DNA from: Campylobacter concisus
GTDB taxonomy: Bacteria; Campylobacterota; Campylobacteria; Campylobacterales; Campylobacteraceae
Length of the DNA: 64,000 bases
Direction: 5' to 3'
NCBI RefSeq assembly: GCF_001891085.1
Contig: NZ_JXUP01000004.1
Location: 62,001-126,000 of the forward strand
Of this stretch, positions 9,073-18,241 are shown piece after piece. The notes under the pieces are model-generated. The model was given only the letters and a program-made list of their open reading frames with translations. It ran no database searches and had not been told where the DNA came from. Position 1 is the stretch's first letter. Each line of letters begins with the position of its first letter. The translations under genes and the position numbers were made by a program.

Positions 9073-10137
9073 ATGTTTTACTATATCTATGAAATTTTAA
9101 ATTTTAATATCTTTCAATACATCACCGTCCGTGCTGGTATCGCTTTTTTCATCGCTTTTGCACTCACAGCTTATTTGATGCCCAAATTTATCACTTGGGC
9201 AAAGGCAAAAAACGCCGCCCAGCCTATCTACGAGCTTGCCCCGCAAACTCACCAAAAAAAGGCCAAAACGCCGACCATGGGCGGACTTGTCTTTGTCTTC
9301 ACAGCCGTACTTTCCACGGTAATTTGTGCAAGGCTTGATAACGCATTTGTCTTAACATCTCTCTTTTGCCTAGTTTGCTTTACACTGCTTGGCTACAAGG
9401 ACGATTACAGTAAAATTTTAGGAGCAAAAAATCACGCCGGCCTAAGCCCAAAAGCAAAGCTTTTTTTTCAGTTTTTAATAGCCTTTGTAATTTCTGTTTT
9501 TTTATATGCAAGTCACGAGCTTAGCACCGAGTTTTATCTACCTTTTTTTAAGCAACCTATTTTAGATTTAAAAATTTTTGCCATTTTCTTTTGGACACTG
9601 GTCATAGTCGCTGCTTCAAATTCAGTAAATTTAACAGACGGGCTTGACGGGCTAGCTACTGTGCCATCTATATTTTCGCTTCTGACACTTGGCGTTTTTG
9701 CTTATATCTGCGGACACGCTGTCTTTAGCTCATATTTACTCTTGCCAAAGATCATAGGCGTTGGTGAAAGCGTTGTTGTCTCTTCAGCCCTAATTGGCTC
9801 ATTAATGGGCTTTTTGTGGTTTAACTGCCATCCAGCTGAAGTCTTTATGGGCGATAGCGGTAGCTTAAGCGTTGGAGCATATATCGGTTTTATGGGCGTT
9901 ACGACCAAAAATGAAATCTTACTCATCATCATAGGCCTCATCTTTGTCGTTGAAACCCTAAGCGTTATCTTACAAGTGGGCAGCTTTAAAATTTTCAAAC
10001 GCAGAATTTTTCTCATGGCGCCTATACATCACCATTTTGAGATAAAAGGCTGGGCGGAAAATAAGATCATCGTTCGCTTCTGGATCATCGCACTTTTAGC
10101 GAACCTAATCGCACTAACTGCGCTAAAGATCAGATAA
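9073..10137 (+). CDS. mraY: phospho-N-acetylmuramoyl-pentapeptide transferase
   Basis: MraY moves phospho-MurNAc-pentapeptide to undecaprenyl phosphate, making lipid I. The 354-residue protein has about ten membrane helices, the [14 protein letters not shown] loop, an aspartate-rich motif replaced here by [18 protein letters not shown], and MAPIHHHFE near the end. An in-frame TTG 27 bases upstream would add nine residues; I prefer the ATG at 9073 because it follows AAAGG and gives the length of the C. jejuni protein. murD follows nine bases after the stop. Confidence 0.95.
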   Translation: MFYYIYEILNFNIFQYITVRAGIAFFIAFALTAYLMPKFITWAKAKNAAQPIYELAPQTHQKKAKTPTMGGLVFVFTAVLSTVICARLDNAFVLTSLFCLVCFTLLGYKDDYSKILGAKNHAGLSPKAKLFFQFLIAFVISVFLYASHELSTEFYLPFFKQPILDLKIFAIFFWTLVIVAASNSVNLTDGLDGLATVPSIFSLLTLGVFAYICGHAVFSSYLLLPKIIGVGESVVVSSALIGSLMGFLWFNCHPAEVFMGDSGSLSVGAYIGFMGVTTKNEILLIIIGLIFVVETLSVILQVGSFKIFKRRIFLMAPIHHHFEIKGWAENKIIVRFWIIALLANLIALTALKIR

Positions 10138-10145
10138 GGAAAGTC

Positions 10146-11363
10146 ATGAGAAAATCGCTATTTGGCTACGGTGGCACGATAAAGGCGATCGCAAAGAATT
10201 TCACAAAAGACGGATTTTGGGATATCTATGATGATAAATTTAGTGAAATTTCAAAAGATGAGTTTGGCAACACTCTTTTGCCAGTTAGCGAATTTGATCC
10301 AGCAAAAAGCGGACTAGAGATACCAAGTCCTGGTATCCCGCCTCATCACGAGCTTATTAAAAAAGCTAGAAATTTGGTAAGCGAGTATGACTATTTTTAT
10401 GAAATTTATAAAGAAAATCTGCCATTTAATATCTGGATAAGCGGCACAAACGGCAAGACTACGACAACCAAGATGACACAGCACCTACTAGAGAGCAAGG
10501 GCTCAGTCATGGGCGGTAATGTTGGTATCGCACTAGCAAATTTAGACTCAAACGCTAAAATTTGGATACTTGAGACTAGCTCATTTACTCTTCACTACAC
10601 AAATCACGCTACACCTGGTATCTACGTGCTTTTGCCGATCACTCCAGATCATCTAAGCTGGCATGGCGACATGAGTGAGTACGAAAAGGCTAAGCTAAAG
10701 CCGCTTGCTAGCATGAGCGAAAGTAGCGTGGCGATCGTGCCTGAAATTTACGCCAACACGCCAACAAAGGCAAAAGTGATCGCTTACAAAGATGAGAGCG
10801 ATCTGGCTAAATTTTGTGGCGTAAGCGTAGATGATATAAATTTTAAAACGCCATTTTTGCTTGACGCATTGCTAGCACTGGCAGTAGAGAAAATTTTATT
10901 TGACCGCTGCGACGTGGAGCTTTTAAATACCTTTGTCATCGAGGCAAACAAGCTTGAAGAATTTAGCGACAAAAATGGCAGAATCTGGGTCAATGACACA
11001 AAAGCGACCAATATCGACGCGAGTATACAGGCCGTTAAACGCTACAAAGATCATTTCATACATCTAATACTTGGTGGCGATGATAAGGGTGTTGACATGA
11101 CGCCACTTTTTGAAGGCTTAAAGAGTTTAAGAGTAAAAATTTACGCCATTGGCTCAAATAGTGACAAACTCATGAAATTAGCGACTAAATTTGGCATACC
11201 AGCTTTGAAATGCGGCTTTTTGCAAAATGCTGTCAATGAGATAAATAAAGAGCTAAAGACTAGCGAGATAGCACTTCTAAGCCCGGCAGCTGCGAGCCTT
11301 GATCAGTTTAAGAGCTATGCCGAGCGAGGCGATAAATTTAAAGAGTTTATAAAGGCGCTTTAA
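10146..11363 (+). CDS. murD: UDP-N-acetylmuramoylalanine-D-glutamate ligase
   Basis: This 405-residue ATP-dependent Mur ligase adds D-glutamate to UDP-MurNAc-L-Ala in the cytoplasm. The ATP loop WISGTNGKTTTTKM is near residue 100; later come LETSSFTLHY, the NDTKATN motif, and LILGGDDKGVD in the C-terminal domain. It is shorter than E. coli MurD (about 438), mainly in the N-terminal domain, as usual in Campylobacter. It forms an operon with mraY. The accessory island starts directly downstream. Confidence 0.94.
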   Translation: MRKSLFGYGGTIKAIAKNFTKDGFWDIYDDKFSEISKDEFGNTLLPVSEFDPAKSGLEIPSPGIPPHHELIKKARNLVSEYDYFYEIYKENLPFNIWISGTNGKTTTTKMTQHLLESKGSVMGGNVGIALANLDSNAKIWILETSSFTLHYTNHATPGIYVLLPITPDHLSWHGDMSEYEKAKLKPLASMSESSVAIVPEIYANTPTKAKVIAYKDESDLAKFCGVSVDDINFKTPFLLDALLALAVEKILFDRCDVELLNTFVIEANKLEEFSDKNGRIWVNDTKATNIDASIQAVKRYKDHFIHLILGGDDKGVDMTPLFEGLKSLRVKIYAIGSNSDKLMKLATKFGIPALKCGFLQNAVNEINKELKTSEIALLSPAAASLDQFKSYAERGDKFKEFIKAL

Positions 11364-11507
11364 ATTTACAAGCCCTTTTAAGTAGCCTTGTCAAAAATAA
11401 AAACATTCAAATTTATATTTTTGACATAAATTTTTACTATAAAGTTTTATTGTTGAATACTTTTTAAGTTTGTGCTAATATTTAGCAAAAATTTCCAAGG
11501 AAGTTTA
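11364..11507 (+). promoter_or_regulatory. AT-rich promoter region of the effector gene
   Basis: This 144-base stretch separates murD from the large effector-like gene and has no reading frame of interest. It contains TATAAA near 11441 and GCTAATAT near 11475 as possible -10 elements. AAGGAAG at 11497-11503 is a strong ribosome-binding site for the ATG at 11508. An in-frame GTG at 11472 has no such site, so I did not use it as the start. Confidence 0.4.
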
Positions 11508-14500
11508 ATGCCTCTAACGCCCAGAAATGATGTAAATTGTAAAAGAAATTTAATAGATATCATAAAATTTTCATATGACAATGACATAAGCAGACCATTT
11601 ATATCTAACAACAAACTATTTATTGGATATGGCTTTAGCCTAAAAGATGATATAGAACTTATTTGTGCCCAAATTTATAAAAACAACAAAGACAAAGTCA
11701 TAAAAGATGTCAAGCAAACTATTGCTAACACCACGAGTAAGACTACCATAGAAAAGATAGATACAGATGAACTTTTTAAAAAGATAAATGACGCCGCAAA
11801 AGGGGCTTATGCAAAGTCTGGAGGTGCCGATACTTTGCCTGAGTTTGAATTTAGCTCGGAAGATCAGCTAAATGCCATCTTGGAACAAAAGCTTACGCCG
11901 CTAATCCAAGAGATAAATCAAAAATTAAACAACTCTCCGCTTAAAAATTTACAAGCCGTTTCACTTACTTCAGATACACAAAATAACCAAATTTCAAGAG
12001 AGCATGTCGCGCTTTTAGCACTTCTTTATATTAGTAAGAAAAGTAATATTGATCCATCCCTAGCAAGCTACATCAAAAGCAAAAATCGTTTTAAGGCCTG
12101 GTTTTGGCTAGCATATGAAAGCTTTAGTGATGAAGCAAATAACAAAATATCTCTTTTGCGAGAAAAAATTTCAAATCAGTTTGGGCTTTATGAAAGTGAT
12201 GAACAAAATGTTAATTTTGCCGAGTGTATAGATATTTTTAGCCATTTAAATATATCCAAAGCAAAATATAAATCAAAAAATCAAAACAATAAAGAGATCA
12301 TCCAAAACGTCACTCATTTAGAATTTATGAAGCTTCAAGAAAATGGATCAAATTTAAACGTATCAGATATATCAAAGTGTGAGGCTTTATTTCAGCCATT
12401 TGTTAATAAGATAAATTCTTTATTAAGCACTCAAAGTACAAAGACCTTTAACCTTGAAAATATATACTGCGTAAATTTAATCAGCTCAAATGCTTCAAAC
12501 ACTTCAAGAATAAATAAGCTCTTAAGACAAAAAGAGGAGGAATTTTACAAACAAGAAAATATACTCTTGCTATGTCCAAGGAAGATGACAACTCCTATTA
12601 GAGTCTTTCAACCTAAAAAGAGCGAATTTACCGTTGTGCTAGCTAGTCAGACTCCATTTGATTGCAGTGAGCTAAATCCAAAAGAGCTAAATTCTAGTAG
12701 GCCAAACTATGGCAAGGTGAATTTATGCGAGCTAATACTTACTGACTTTAAATTTGACTCTTATGAAGATAGTAAAAATGAAGAGATAAAATTTAAAAAT
12801 GCAAAGAGCAAAGATACGGTAATACTCTATCAAGAAAACAAAAATGAAGAAGACAAGATAAATGGTGCTACCTTTATTAGCATAAAGCAAAATAGCGATG
12901 ATATAGAGTATAAGCTAGAAGATGGCGCTATAAGCATGAAGTACTTTGAAGACCAAACGTCTAACAACAAACACCTAAATTTCTCTTTATTAAATTTTGC
13001 TAAAGAGAATAACTTTACCCTAAGAGATGATAAAGATTCAGCCATGTTTGACATAAAGCTTCGTCTAGCTCATGGCAATAATATAGTACCTACATCAGCA
13101 TCAAGTTCAGGTCTTACTCTTACAATAAATAATCTCATCATTGAAAACGAAGATGGTAAGGTAAGTGAAGATATAGATAAGATATATCTTCATCACTGCT
13201 TTGATAAAAGTATATATGAGAGTATATCTTTAGTAAAAAATGAAGACTCAGATATCAAAAACTCATATACAGCTACATTTAATATCCCAATAGACAAAGA
13301 GAATAAAGGAGATACTAAATTTATACTTTATTCAAGTGATCTAAGTAAAGTTTATAGCACTAAAGATATTCATGCTCACACTGATACAGCTGTAATATCT
13401 TTAGGATATCAAGATAAGAGTAGCTCTAACTTTTGCTATAGCAATAAGGTCTCGCTAAGAGATATAACAGATCATATAACAAATGTAATCTCTGATAGTG
13501 AGTATCCATTTAAGACAAATGAACCAATATGTTTAAAGGCTATATATAAACAAGAAAAAGGTAGTAAGAGATATAAAGAGATACTTTGGGGATATAAGGT
13601 AATAAAAAGTAAAGAGTATGATGAACTATCCAAATCAAATCCAAAAGATGTAGTAGCCCTAAAAGAGCAAAAAGGTAAAGAGATAACATTTAAAATTTCA
13701 GATGTTATACAAAAAGATGATCTAGATAAGCTAAAACAAGGTGGTCATACTATAGTATTTTTTGCATATCTTGAAGGCGATAAGGATAAATTTAAGTTTT
13801 ATACAAGATATGGCAAAAATCATATAAGAATAGATATAAAGATACCTTTATATATTAAATTTAAAGATGATAAGCTAGTTATATATGAGTTTGAGCATGC
13901 TACAAAAGAGAAGGCATTTGATGCTAAATTAAAGCTTAGTGATAATAAAGACAATACTTTAATAAAAAATGATAATTACTTATATATAAGTAAAAATATC
14001 TCATCAAATGAGATAAGTATCTATGAAGATGATAAGCTAAGCAAAGAGCTAAAAAGTGATGAAAAGATAAATAAGAGCTATCAAATTTATGCAAAAGAAG
14101 AGAGCTCTAGTAATCAGTCTAATGCAGATAAAGATGATAAGCTTGGTATAAATTTATTAAGCAAAGAGAATATGGATAAATTTATTAACTCTTTTAATGA
14201 ATCAAAGAGTTTAACTAGAGTAGATAAAGGTATGTGGGAAGATGGGGATAAGGAAGTCTTAGTGAAAGTAGAGATAGGCAAAGAGATAGTTTTTCCACTA
14301 AAAATCAAGCCTTTAAATGATAGAGACATGGAATATGACTGGACGCTTATGTTAGGAGACAAGGGCGAGAGCCAAGCAATATTTGGCAGAAATAGAAATA
14401 ATGGCAAAAGACAACACGCCGCAAGAGATCTATATACAGATATGCCTTTTAAAAAGAATGTAGACATAAAAACATTTAAGTCAGATGTAGAGATAGTATC

Positions 14501-14897
14501 TATAGCTGATGGCGAAGTAATAAAGACTGGTAATTTTTACTGTAAAACCGATCACATAACGATACAATACGACACAGTAGAATTTGGTAGCTTTATAATA
14601 AGATATGGCGAGGTTGATCCTTCAAGAGTAAAAGTAAAAGCGGGTGATATGGTACGAAAAGGTCAGGTTATAGGATATTCTGGACTAATGATTGATAACG
14701 GTGATCACCCAAATATAGTTGATAAAAAAATAGTAACCATGCTTCACTTTGAGTACTTTACAAATGGAGCCAACAAAGATGATCCTTTAACTGTCACTAA
14801 TGATTCGAACAATAAATTTAAAAGACGTAAGGATCTGGCAGACCCACTGGAAATACTAAAGGAAGGATACAAAAATACTTTTGGAGAAATATTATGA
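11508..14897 (+). CDS. large effector-like protein with lysozyme-like N-terminus and M23-like C-terminus
   Basis: This 1129-residue protein has no signal peptide. Residues 1-230 resemble lysozyme-type effector heads: FIGYGFSL at 38-45 recalls the GH24 TIGYG loop, and RFKAWFWLAYES at 194 with FGLYES at ~225 recalls 'AWYEIRY...FGLY' segments. The canonical GH24 Glu is not evident. A long Asp/Lys/Ser-rich, beta-rich middle follows. Residues ~960-1110 are M23-like: HAARD at 970-974 and H1080 in MLHFEYF give the zinc-ligand pattern. Where LytM has catalytic histidines (HxH and YxHL) this protein has Met1078 and a YGE loop. The stop overlaps the next gene by four bases (ATGA). Best reading: a peptidoglycan-targeting antibacterial effector. 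Delivery unknown. Codon use is far more AT-rich than in flanking genes. Confidence 0.7.
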   Translation: MPLTPRNDVNCKRNLIDIIKFSYDNDISRPFISNNKLFIGYGFSLKDDIELICAQIYKNNKDKVIKDVKQTIANTTSKTTIEKIDTDELFKKINDAAKGAYAKSGGADTLPEFEFSSEDQLNAILEQKLTPLIQEINQKLNNSPLKNLQAVSLTSDTQNNQISREHVALLALLYISKKSNIDPSLASYIKSKNRFKAWFWLAYESFSDEANNKISLLREKISNQFGLYESDEQNVNFAECIDIFSHLNISKAKYKSKNQNNKEIIQNVTHLEFMKLQENGSNLNVSDISKCEALFQPFVNKINSLLSTQSTKTFNLENIYCVNLISSNASNTSRINKLLRQKEEEFYKQENILLLCPRKMTTPIRVFQPKKSEFTVVLASQTPFDCSELNPKELNSSRPNYGKVNLCELILTDFKFDSYEDSKNEEIKFKNAKSKDTVILYQENKNEEDKINGATFISIKQNSDDIEYKLEDGAISMKYFEDQTSNNKHLNFSLLNFAKENNFTLRDDKDSAMFDIKLRLAHGNNIVPTSASSSGLTLTINNLIIENEDGKVSEDIDKIYLHHCFDKSIYESISLVKNEDSDIKNSYTATFNIPIDKENKGDTKFILYSSDLSKVYSTKDIHAHTDTAVISLGYQDKSSSNFCYSNKVSLRDITDHITNVISDSEYPFKTNEPICLKAIYKQEKGSKRYKEILWGYKVIKSKEYDELSKSNPKDVVALKEQKGKEITFKISDVIQKDDLDKLKQGGHTIVFFAYLEGDKDKFKFYTRYGKNHIRIDIKIPLYIKFKDDKLVIYEFEHATKEKAFDAKLKLSDNKDNTLIKNDNYLYISKNISSNEISIYEDDKLSKELKSDEKINKSYQIYAKEESSSNQSNADKDDKLGINLLSKENMDKFINSFNESKSLTRVDKGMWEDGDKEVLVKVEIGKEIVFPLKIKPLNDRDMEYDWTLMLGDKGESQAIFGRNRNNGKRQHAARDLYTDMPFKKNVDIKTFKSDVEIVSIADGEVIKTGNFYCKTDHITIQYDTVEFGSFIIRYGEVDPSRVKVKAGDMVRKGQVIGYSGLMIDNGDHPNIVDKKIVTMLHFEYFTNGANKDDPLTVTNDSNNKFKRRKDLADPLEILKEGYKNTFGEIL

Positions 14898-15367
14898 GGA
14901 TAATCTTTAAAATAATCTTAGCTTTACTTATAGCTGTAAATTTATCATTTGCAACAGATGATTATATAGATGATTATTATGATAGCTGGAAGCAAAAGAC
15001 AATATCAAAAAAGTTTTTGAGTCAAGGTTGCAAAACAATATCAAAAGACATTTGGAATGAAAGCAAGGTTTCCTATCGTCAAACAACTATATTAAATATA
15101 TACAAAGAGCCTATTTTAAATTTATATGGCGACTACGACTTAAAAATTAAAGAAATACAACATCTAAAAAATCAAAAATACAAAGAGTGTAATAAAAATT
15201 TTTGTTACGACTTTGATTTTAAGTGGTTAAACAACAAAAGTCTTTTGGTACAACTACATTTTCATGCTGATAAATATTCTAAATCAAGCTGTGAATTATG
15301 GCTATATGAAGAAGAAGATGGTAGCGTAGATGTATATAGTTTTACGTCTAAAAATTTACCCGATTAA
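14894..15367 (+). CDS. exported candidate immunity protein A1
   Basis: This 157-residue protein starts in an ATGA overlap with the effector stop codon. Residues 1-21 form a clear signal peptide (KIILALLIAVNLSFA, cleavage after Ala). The mature part is acidic and lysine-rich with several cysteines and the C-terminal ELWLYEEEDGSVDVY. It is paralogous to the following gene. Periplasmic location plus translational coupling to a cell-wall-hydrolase-like protein suggests immunity to that protein. I recognise no named family; the role is inference. Confidence 0.65.
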   Translation: MRIIFKIILALLIAVNLSFATDDYIDDYYDSWKQKTISKKFLSQGCKTISKDIWNESKVSYRQTTILNIYKEPILNLYGDYDLKIKEIQHLKNQKYKECNKNFCYDFDFKWLNNKSLLVQLHFHADKYSKSSCELWLYEEEDGSVDVYSFTSKNLPD

Positions 15368-15384
15368 TAATGAACGATATATTT

Positions 15385-15837
15385 ATGAAATCAATCTTTA
15401 AAATAATCTTAGCTTTACTTTTAGCTGTAAATTTATCATTTGCAACAGATGATCATGATAATAGCTGCGAGAAAAAGACGATACCTAAAAAGTTTTTGAA
15501 TAAAGACTGTAAAAAGCTTGCAAAGAAAATTTGGGTTGAAAGTATGGTCAATTACCGTGGAGATACAATATTAAATATGTACAAAGAGCCAATTTTAAAT
15601 GCTCTTATTTATGAACCTCCTATAAAAGACATAGAACGTATGAAAAATACAAGATACAAGACCTATGACGCAAATAACTATTCTTACGACTTTGATTTTA
15701 AATGGATAAACAAAAACACTCTCTTGGTTCAGTTCTTTGACACTAATCCTGAAAATATCTGTGAGCTATGGCTATATGAGGAAAAAGACGGTAGCGTAGA
15801 TGTTTATAAATTTACATCCAAGAATTTACCTGACTAA
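15385..15837 (+). CDS. exported candidate immunity protein A2, paralogue of A1
   Basis: This 150-residue paralogue of the preceding gene has an almost identical signal peptide (FKIILALLLAVNLSFA) and C-terminus (LWLYEEKDGSVDVYKF). The middle is more divergent. I chose ATG 15385 because it aligns with the start of A1; an in-frame ATG at 15370 would add five residues, and neither has a strong ribosome-binding site. The tandem copy may broaden protection to variant effectors or be the immunity gene of a lost one. No family recognised. Confidence 0.62.
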   Translation: MKSIFKIILALLLAVNLSFATDDHDNSCEKKTIPKKFLNKDCKKLAKKIWVESMVNYRGDTILNMYKEPILNALIYEPPIKDIERMKNTRYKTYDANNYSYDFDFKWINKNTLLVQFFDTNPENICELWLYEEKDGSVDVYKFTSKNLPD

Positions 15838-15866
15838 TAAATTTGATAAAAGAATAGAAGATGTGA

Positions 15867-16100
15867 CCTACTTTAGTAGCCGAATATGGAAAGTACGCGA
15901 TAATGAGTGCTGCTTGGTTTTGGCTTTCCAATAATCTACACAAAATAGCGGATGAGAGTAAAAATGACTCAAATAACGAAAATGTAGTGGATAAAATAAC
16001 GTATGTTATTAATAGGGGAACCGACGACCAAAGTAAAAGAGATAGAAAAGAAAATTACACAAGGATTAGAAATGCTGAAATTTTTCAAATTTTTAAATAG
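15867..16100 (+). pseudogene. C-terminal remnant of a GH19 chitinase/lysozyme-like domain
   Basis: The frame from 15867 (just after a stop) reads PTLVAEYGKYAIMSAAWFW, continues LSNNLHKIAD, then VDKITYVINRGTDDQSKRD, and stops at 16100. This matches the end of GH19 chitinase/endolysin domains: the SAAWFW segment, a Leu...AD helix, and the ITxxINGGT-like stretch. The N-terminal part with the catalytic glutamates is missing, and no good start precedes it. An in-frame ATG at 15903 would give only 65 residues. Its 3' end overlaps the following lipoprotein gene by 29 bases, as in toxin-immunity pairs. I read it as a displaced, inactive effector tail. Confidence 0.6.
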
Positions 16101-16626
16101 TGCATTTTTATTAGTATCATTGCTGGCTTGCAATGGTATGGGAAAAGATGAGATACCAAATTTTAAATACAAAGACGCATCTAACTATTATTTTAAAATA
16201 GGCAGCGATAGCTATTCTGTAAAGATTTTACGTAATTATAATGAGGATAACCTGGGACGGGCAATAGATATAAAAGAGTGCGCAATTATTTACAAAGACA
16301 AGATAAAAAAATGGAGTTTTTGTTACGACGATATGTCTATGTGGAGCGTTACAGCTAATGGCGATATAGTTGAGTTTAAAGGCGGAACTCAAGACAGAGA
16401 CGGAAATATAGTAGACTTTTATATACTTTTTAAAAAATTAGCCTCAGAATTTTATTTGTATGAGTACACTTGGAAATTTGGATATATAGATGAAAGTACA
16501 AACGATGAAAAAATTAATAAAATAGAAAATTACTACGTAGATCATGGTAAAAAGAATAGACTTTATATAAATCAAATTACTCCAAAAATTCTTAATGACA
16601 TGAGAAAAAATTTTATGAAAAAATAA
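16072..16626 (+). CDS. lipoprotein, candidate immunity protein for the lost GH19-like effector
   Basis: This 184-residue protein has a lipoprotein signal peptide: hydrophobic segment from residue 8 and lipobox LLAC with the modified Cys at about residue 20. The ATG at 16072 has AAGGA at 16061-16065; an in-frame upstream ATG at 16003 would bury the signal peptide inside the protein and is rejected. The mature protein is rich in Lys, Asp and aromatic residues, with no family I recognise. It overlaps the GH19-like remnant by 29 bases, which suggests the two were once a pair. Confidence 0.62.
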   Translation: MLKFFKFLNSAFLLVSLLACNGMGKDEIPNFKYKDASNYYFKIGSDSYSVKILRNYNEDNLGRAIDIKECAIIYKDKIKKWSFCYDDMSMWSVTANGDIVEFKGGTQDRDGNIVDFYILFKKLASEFYLYEYTWKFGYIDESTNDEKINKIENYYVDHGKKNRLYINQITPKILNDMRKNFMKK

Positions 16627-16690
16627 GCAGTAACTAGGTAACTTGAGCAATATATTAAAAAGCAAATATATTTTATTGAGAAAAATTAGA

Positions 16691-17493
16691 ATGAAATTTA
16701 AAATTTTATTACTAGCAATTGTATTTATAGGACAAAATTTATATCCATTTGAACCTCTAACACCGAGTAAAGCAAGCAGAAAAACAGAAGAACTTGGGCA
16801 ACTAGATTGGATTATAAATTCTACAAATGATTACGGCTTAGAAAGCAAACCAAGCTTTGCATGCTATGACACCAAAGGAAAGTATAAATTTAAAAAATAC
16901 TCCTTAGAAGACTTTATATGTCAGTCAAGCTATAACTCTTTTAGGGATAACTATTTTGCCGATCTTTATAATCTAATAGCAAAAGAAATCCAAATTTAAA
17001 AGAAAAAGCACGACAAATAGCTAAAAATAGGATAAATAAAACCAAAAAAGAGTGTATGACATACAGCCAAAAAGACTATATAAACTCTATAGAGAACTAT
17101 CCAAACCCAGATGTAGGGCCAGGTTATATACATATGACAATTAACTGTATAAAATCACACTACCGAAGTTCTACAGCAAAACTTGCATTAATGCTTTTTG
17201 AAAATGATGAAGAGCTATTTAAAAGAATTTATGGTGAAGACTATGAAAGATTTAAAGAGGTCTTTGAAGATACTTTAAAATATATACCTATAATCCACTC
17301 TACTCCAGAAATAACACATATAAGAAAAACAGACAATGCTCCCTATGCCGAATTCTTAAGAAAATATGATGACTATGCTGGCGATTATGACGAGTATCAC
17401 ATCTATGATCTAATTTATATAGTGTTAATCCAATACTCCTTAATAGACAAAAATGGTCATTTAGTTTTGCCTGAGAATAGAAAAGAGGAGTAG
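16691..17493 (+). pseudogene. exported LprI-like (lysozyme-inhibitor-like) protein, frameshifted
   Basis: Two frames together encode one protein. Bases 16691-16999 encode a signal peptide (ILLLAIVFIGQNLYP) and a Cys-containing domain through DLYNLIAK. A different frame, open from 16972 to 17493, continues with RNPNLKEKARQIAKNRINKT and ends in ENRKEE. Restoring one A in the AAAA run near 16981-16984 joins them into about 267 residues. The spacing of cysteines, a DLYNLIAK-type helix, a Lys/Arg-rich helix before Cys, and a second Cys before 'YRSSTAKL' resembles LprI/DUF1311 lysozyme-inhibitor domains; this match is by eye and weak. It could be immunity to a lysozyme-like effector. The single-base shift could be real decay or a sequencing error. 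Confidence 0.5.
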
Positions 17494-17584
17494 TATGACT
17501 ACTTCTTGTAAAGAAAAGATATTAAAGCCAATCTAAGACATGATGATGTCTTGATAAATAAAAATATAGATCAAGCGTAGAATG

Positions 17585-17703
17585 TAAATATATATGAAGA
17601 TGACAAGCTAAGCAAAAAAATATGGATAAATTTATTAGCTCATTTAATGAGTCAAAGAGTTTAACTAGAGTAGATAGTGGTATGTGGGAAGATGGAGATA
17701 AAG
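17585..17703 (+). repeat. duplicated fragment of the large effector gene
   Basis: Bases 17619-17703 match 14169-14253 of the large gene with about seven mismatches in 85, encoding the NMDKFI...FNESKSLTRVD.GMWEDGDK segment. Bases 17590-17616 match 14020-14046. The 120 or so bases between these two pieces in the large gene are missing here. The homology stops at MWEDGDK, and a different domain follows. This is the footprint of a second, partly deleted effector gene sharing the same central segment. Confidence 0.75.
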
Positions 17704-18241
17704 GGGGTTGGGGGTTGCACCATAAACAATAATATAATTTATATTACTAGAAAGTGGGAATATAAAACATCCAGTCACTCATCTAGCTCTACAATAAGTG
17801 AATTTAAAATTAGCGATAGTGATTTAATAGGCTATATATTAGAACCATATGGCGAAAGCACAAAATAGTCTGGTCAAGACAAAAGAATACCTGCAGGAAA
17901 ATATAATCTAGTATGGCATATTTCTACAAAATATTCAAAAGACAAATACTCCAAAAATAAGCGTGGAAATTTTTTAGAAAATGGACTTCCAAAATCATAT
18001 AATAATGATGTTACTAAAAGTAGAGCCATATTAATACATGTTGGTAGCAAAGGAGAAGCATTCTGAAGGATGTTTGCTGCCAGGGAGCGATGTCGTTGTT
18101 AGCGAAATAAATGGAAAAAGATACGTTACAGGTGTTTCTGGCAGCATAAACAAATTCTATCAGCTTATAGAATATATCGAGAGCAATGGAATAGATAACG
18201 TAAAAGTTGTGATTGAGGAAAAATATGAAGATTATAAATAA
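17704..18241 (+). pseudogene. broken DUF5675-like effector tail
   Basis: After the shared segment, a frame reads IIYITRKWEY...STISEF, GYILEPYGEST, a TAG stop at 17866, then KRIPAGKYNLVWHIS and SRAILIHVGSKGEA. A shift near 18055-18062 leads to SEGCLLPGSDVVV and a C-terminal helix ending at 18241. The order (STIG-like turn, LE.., RIPAGxY, ILIHxGN-like, EGCLLxG) is that of DUF5675, a domain found in phage and effector-type proteins; assigned by eye. It carries at least three lesions: a frame change at the G-rich junction, the nonsense codon, and the second shift. The 3' end overlaps the next gene's start at 18225. Confidence 0.6.

Noticed and set aside
15903-16100. Independent 65-residue gene
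   Set aside because: Similarity to the GH19 end continues upstream of the ATG, which therefore is an internal Met of a truncated domain.
17702-17715. Phase-variable G tract at the junction of the duplicated segment
   Set aside because: The two G runs are only five bases each; Campylobacter contingency tracts are usually eight or longer, and other lesions already break the frame.
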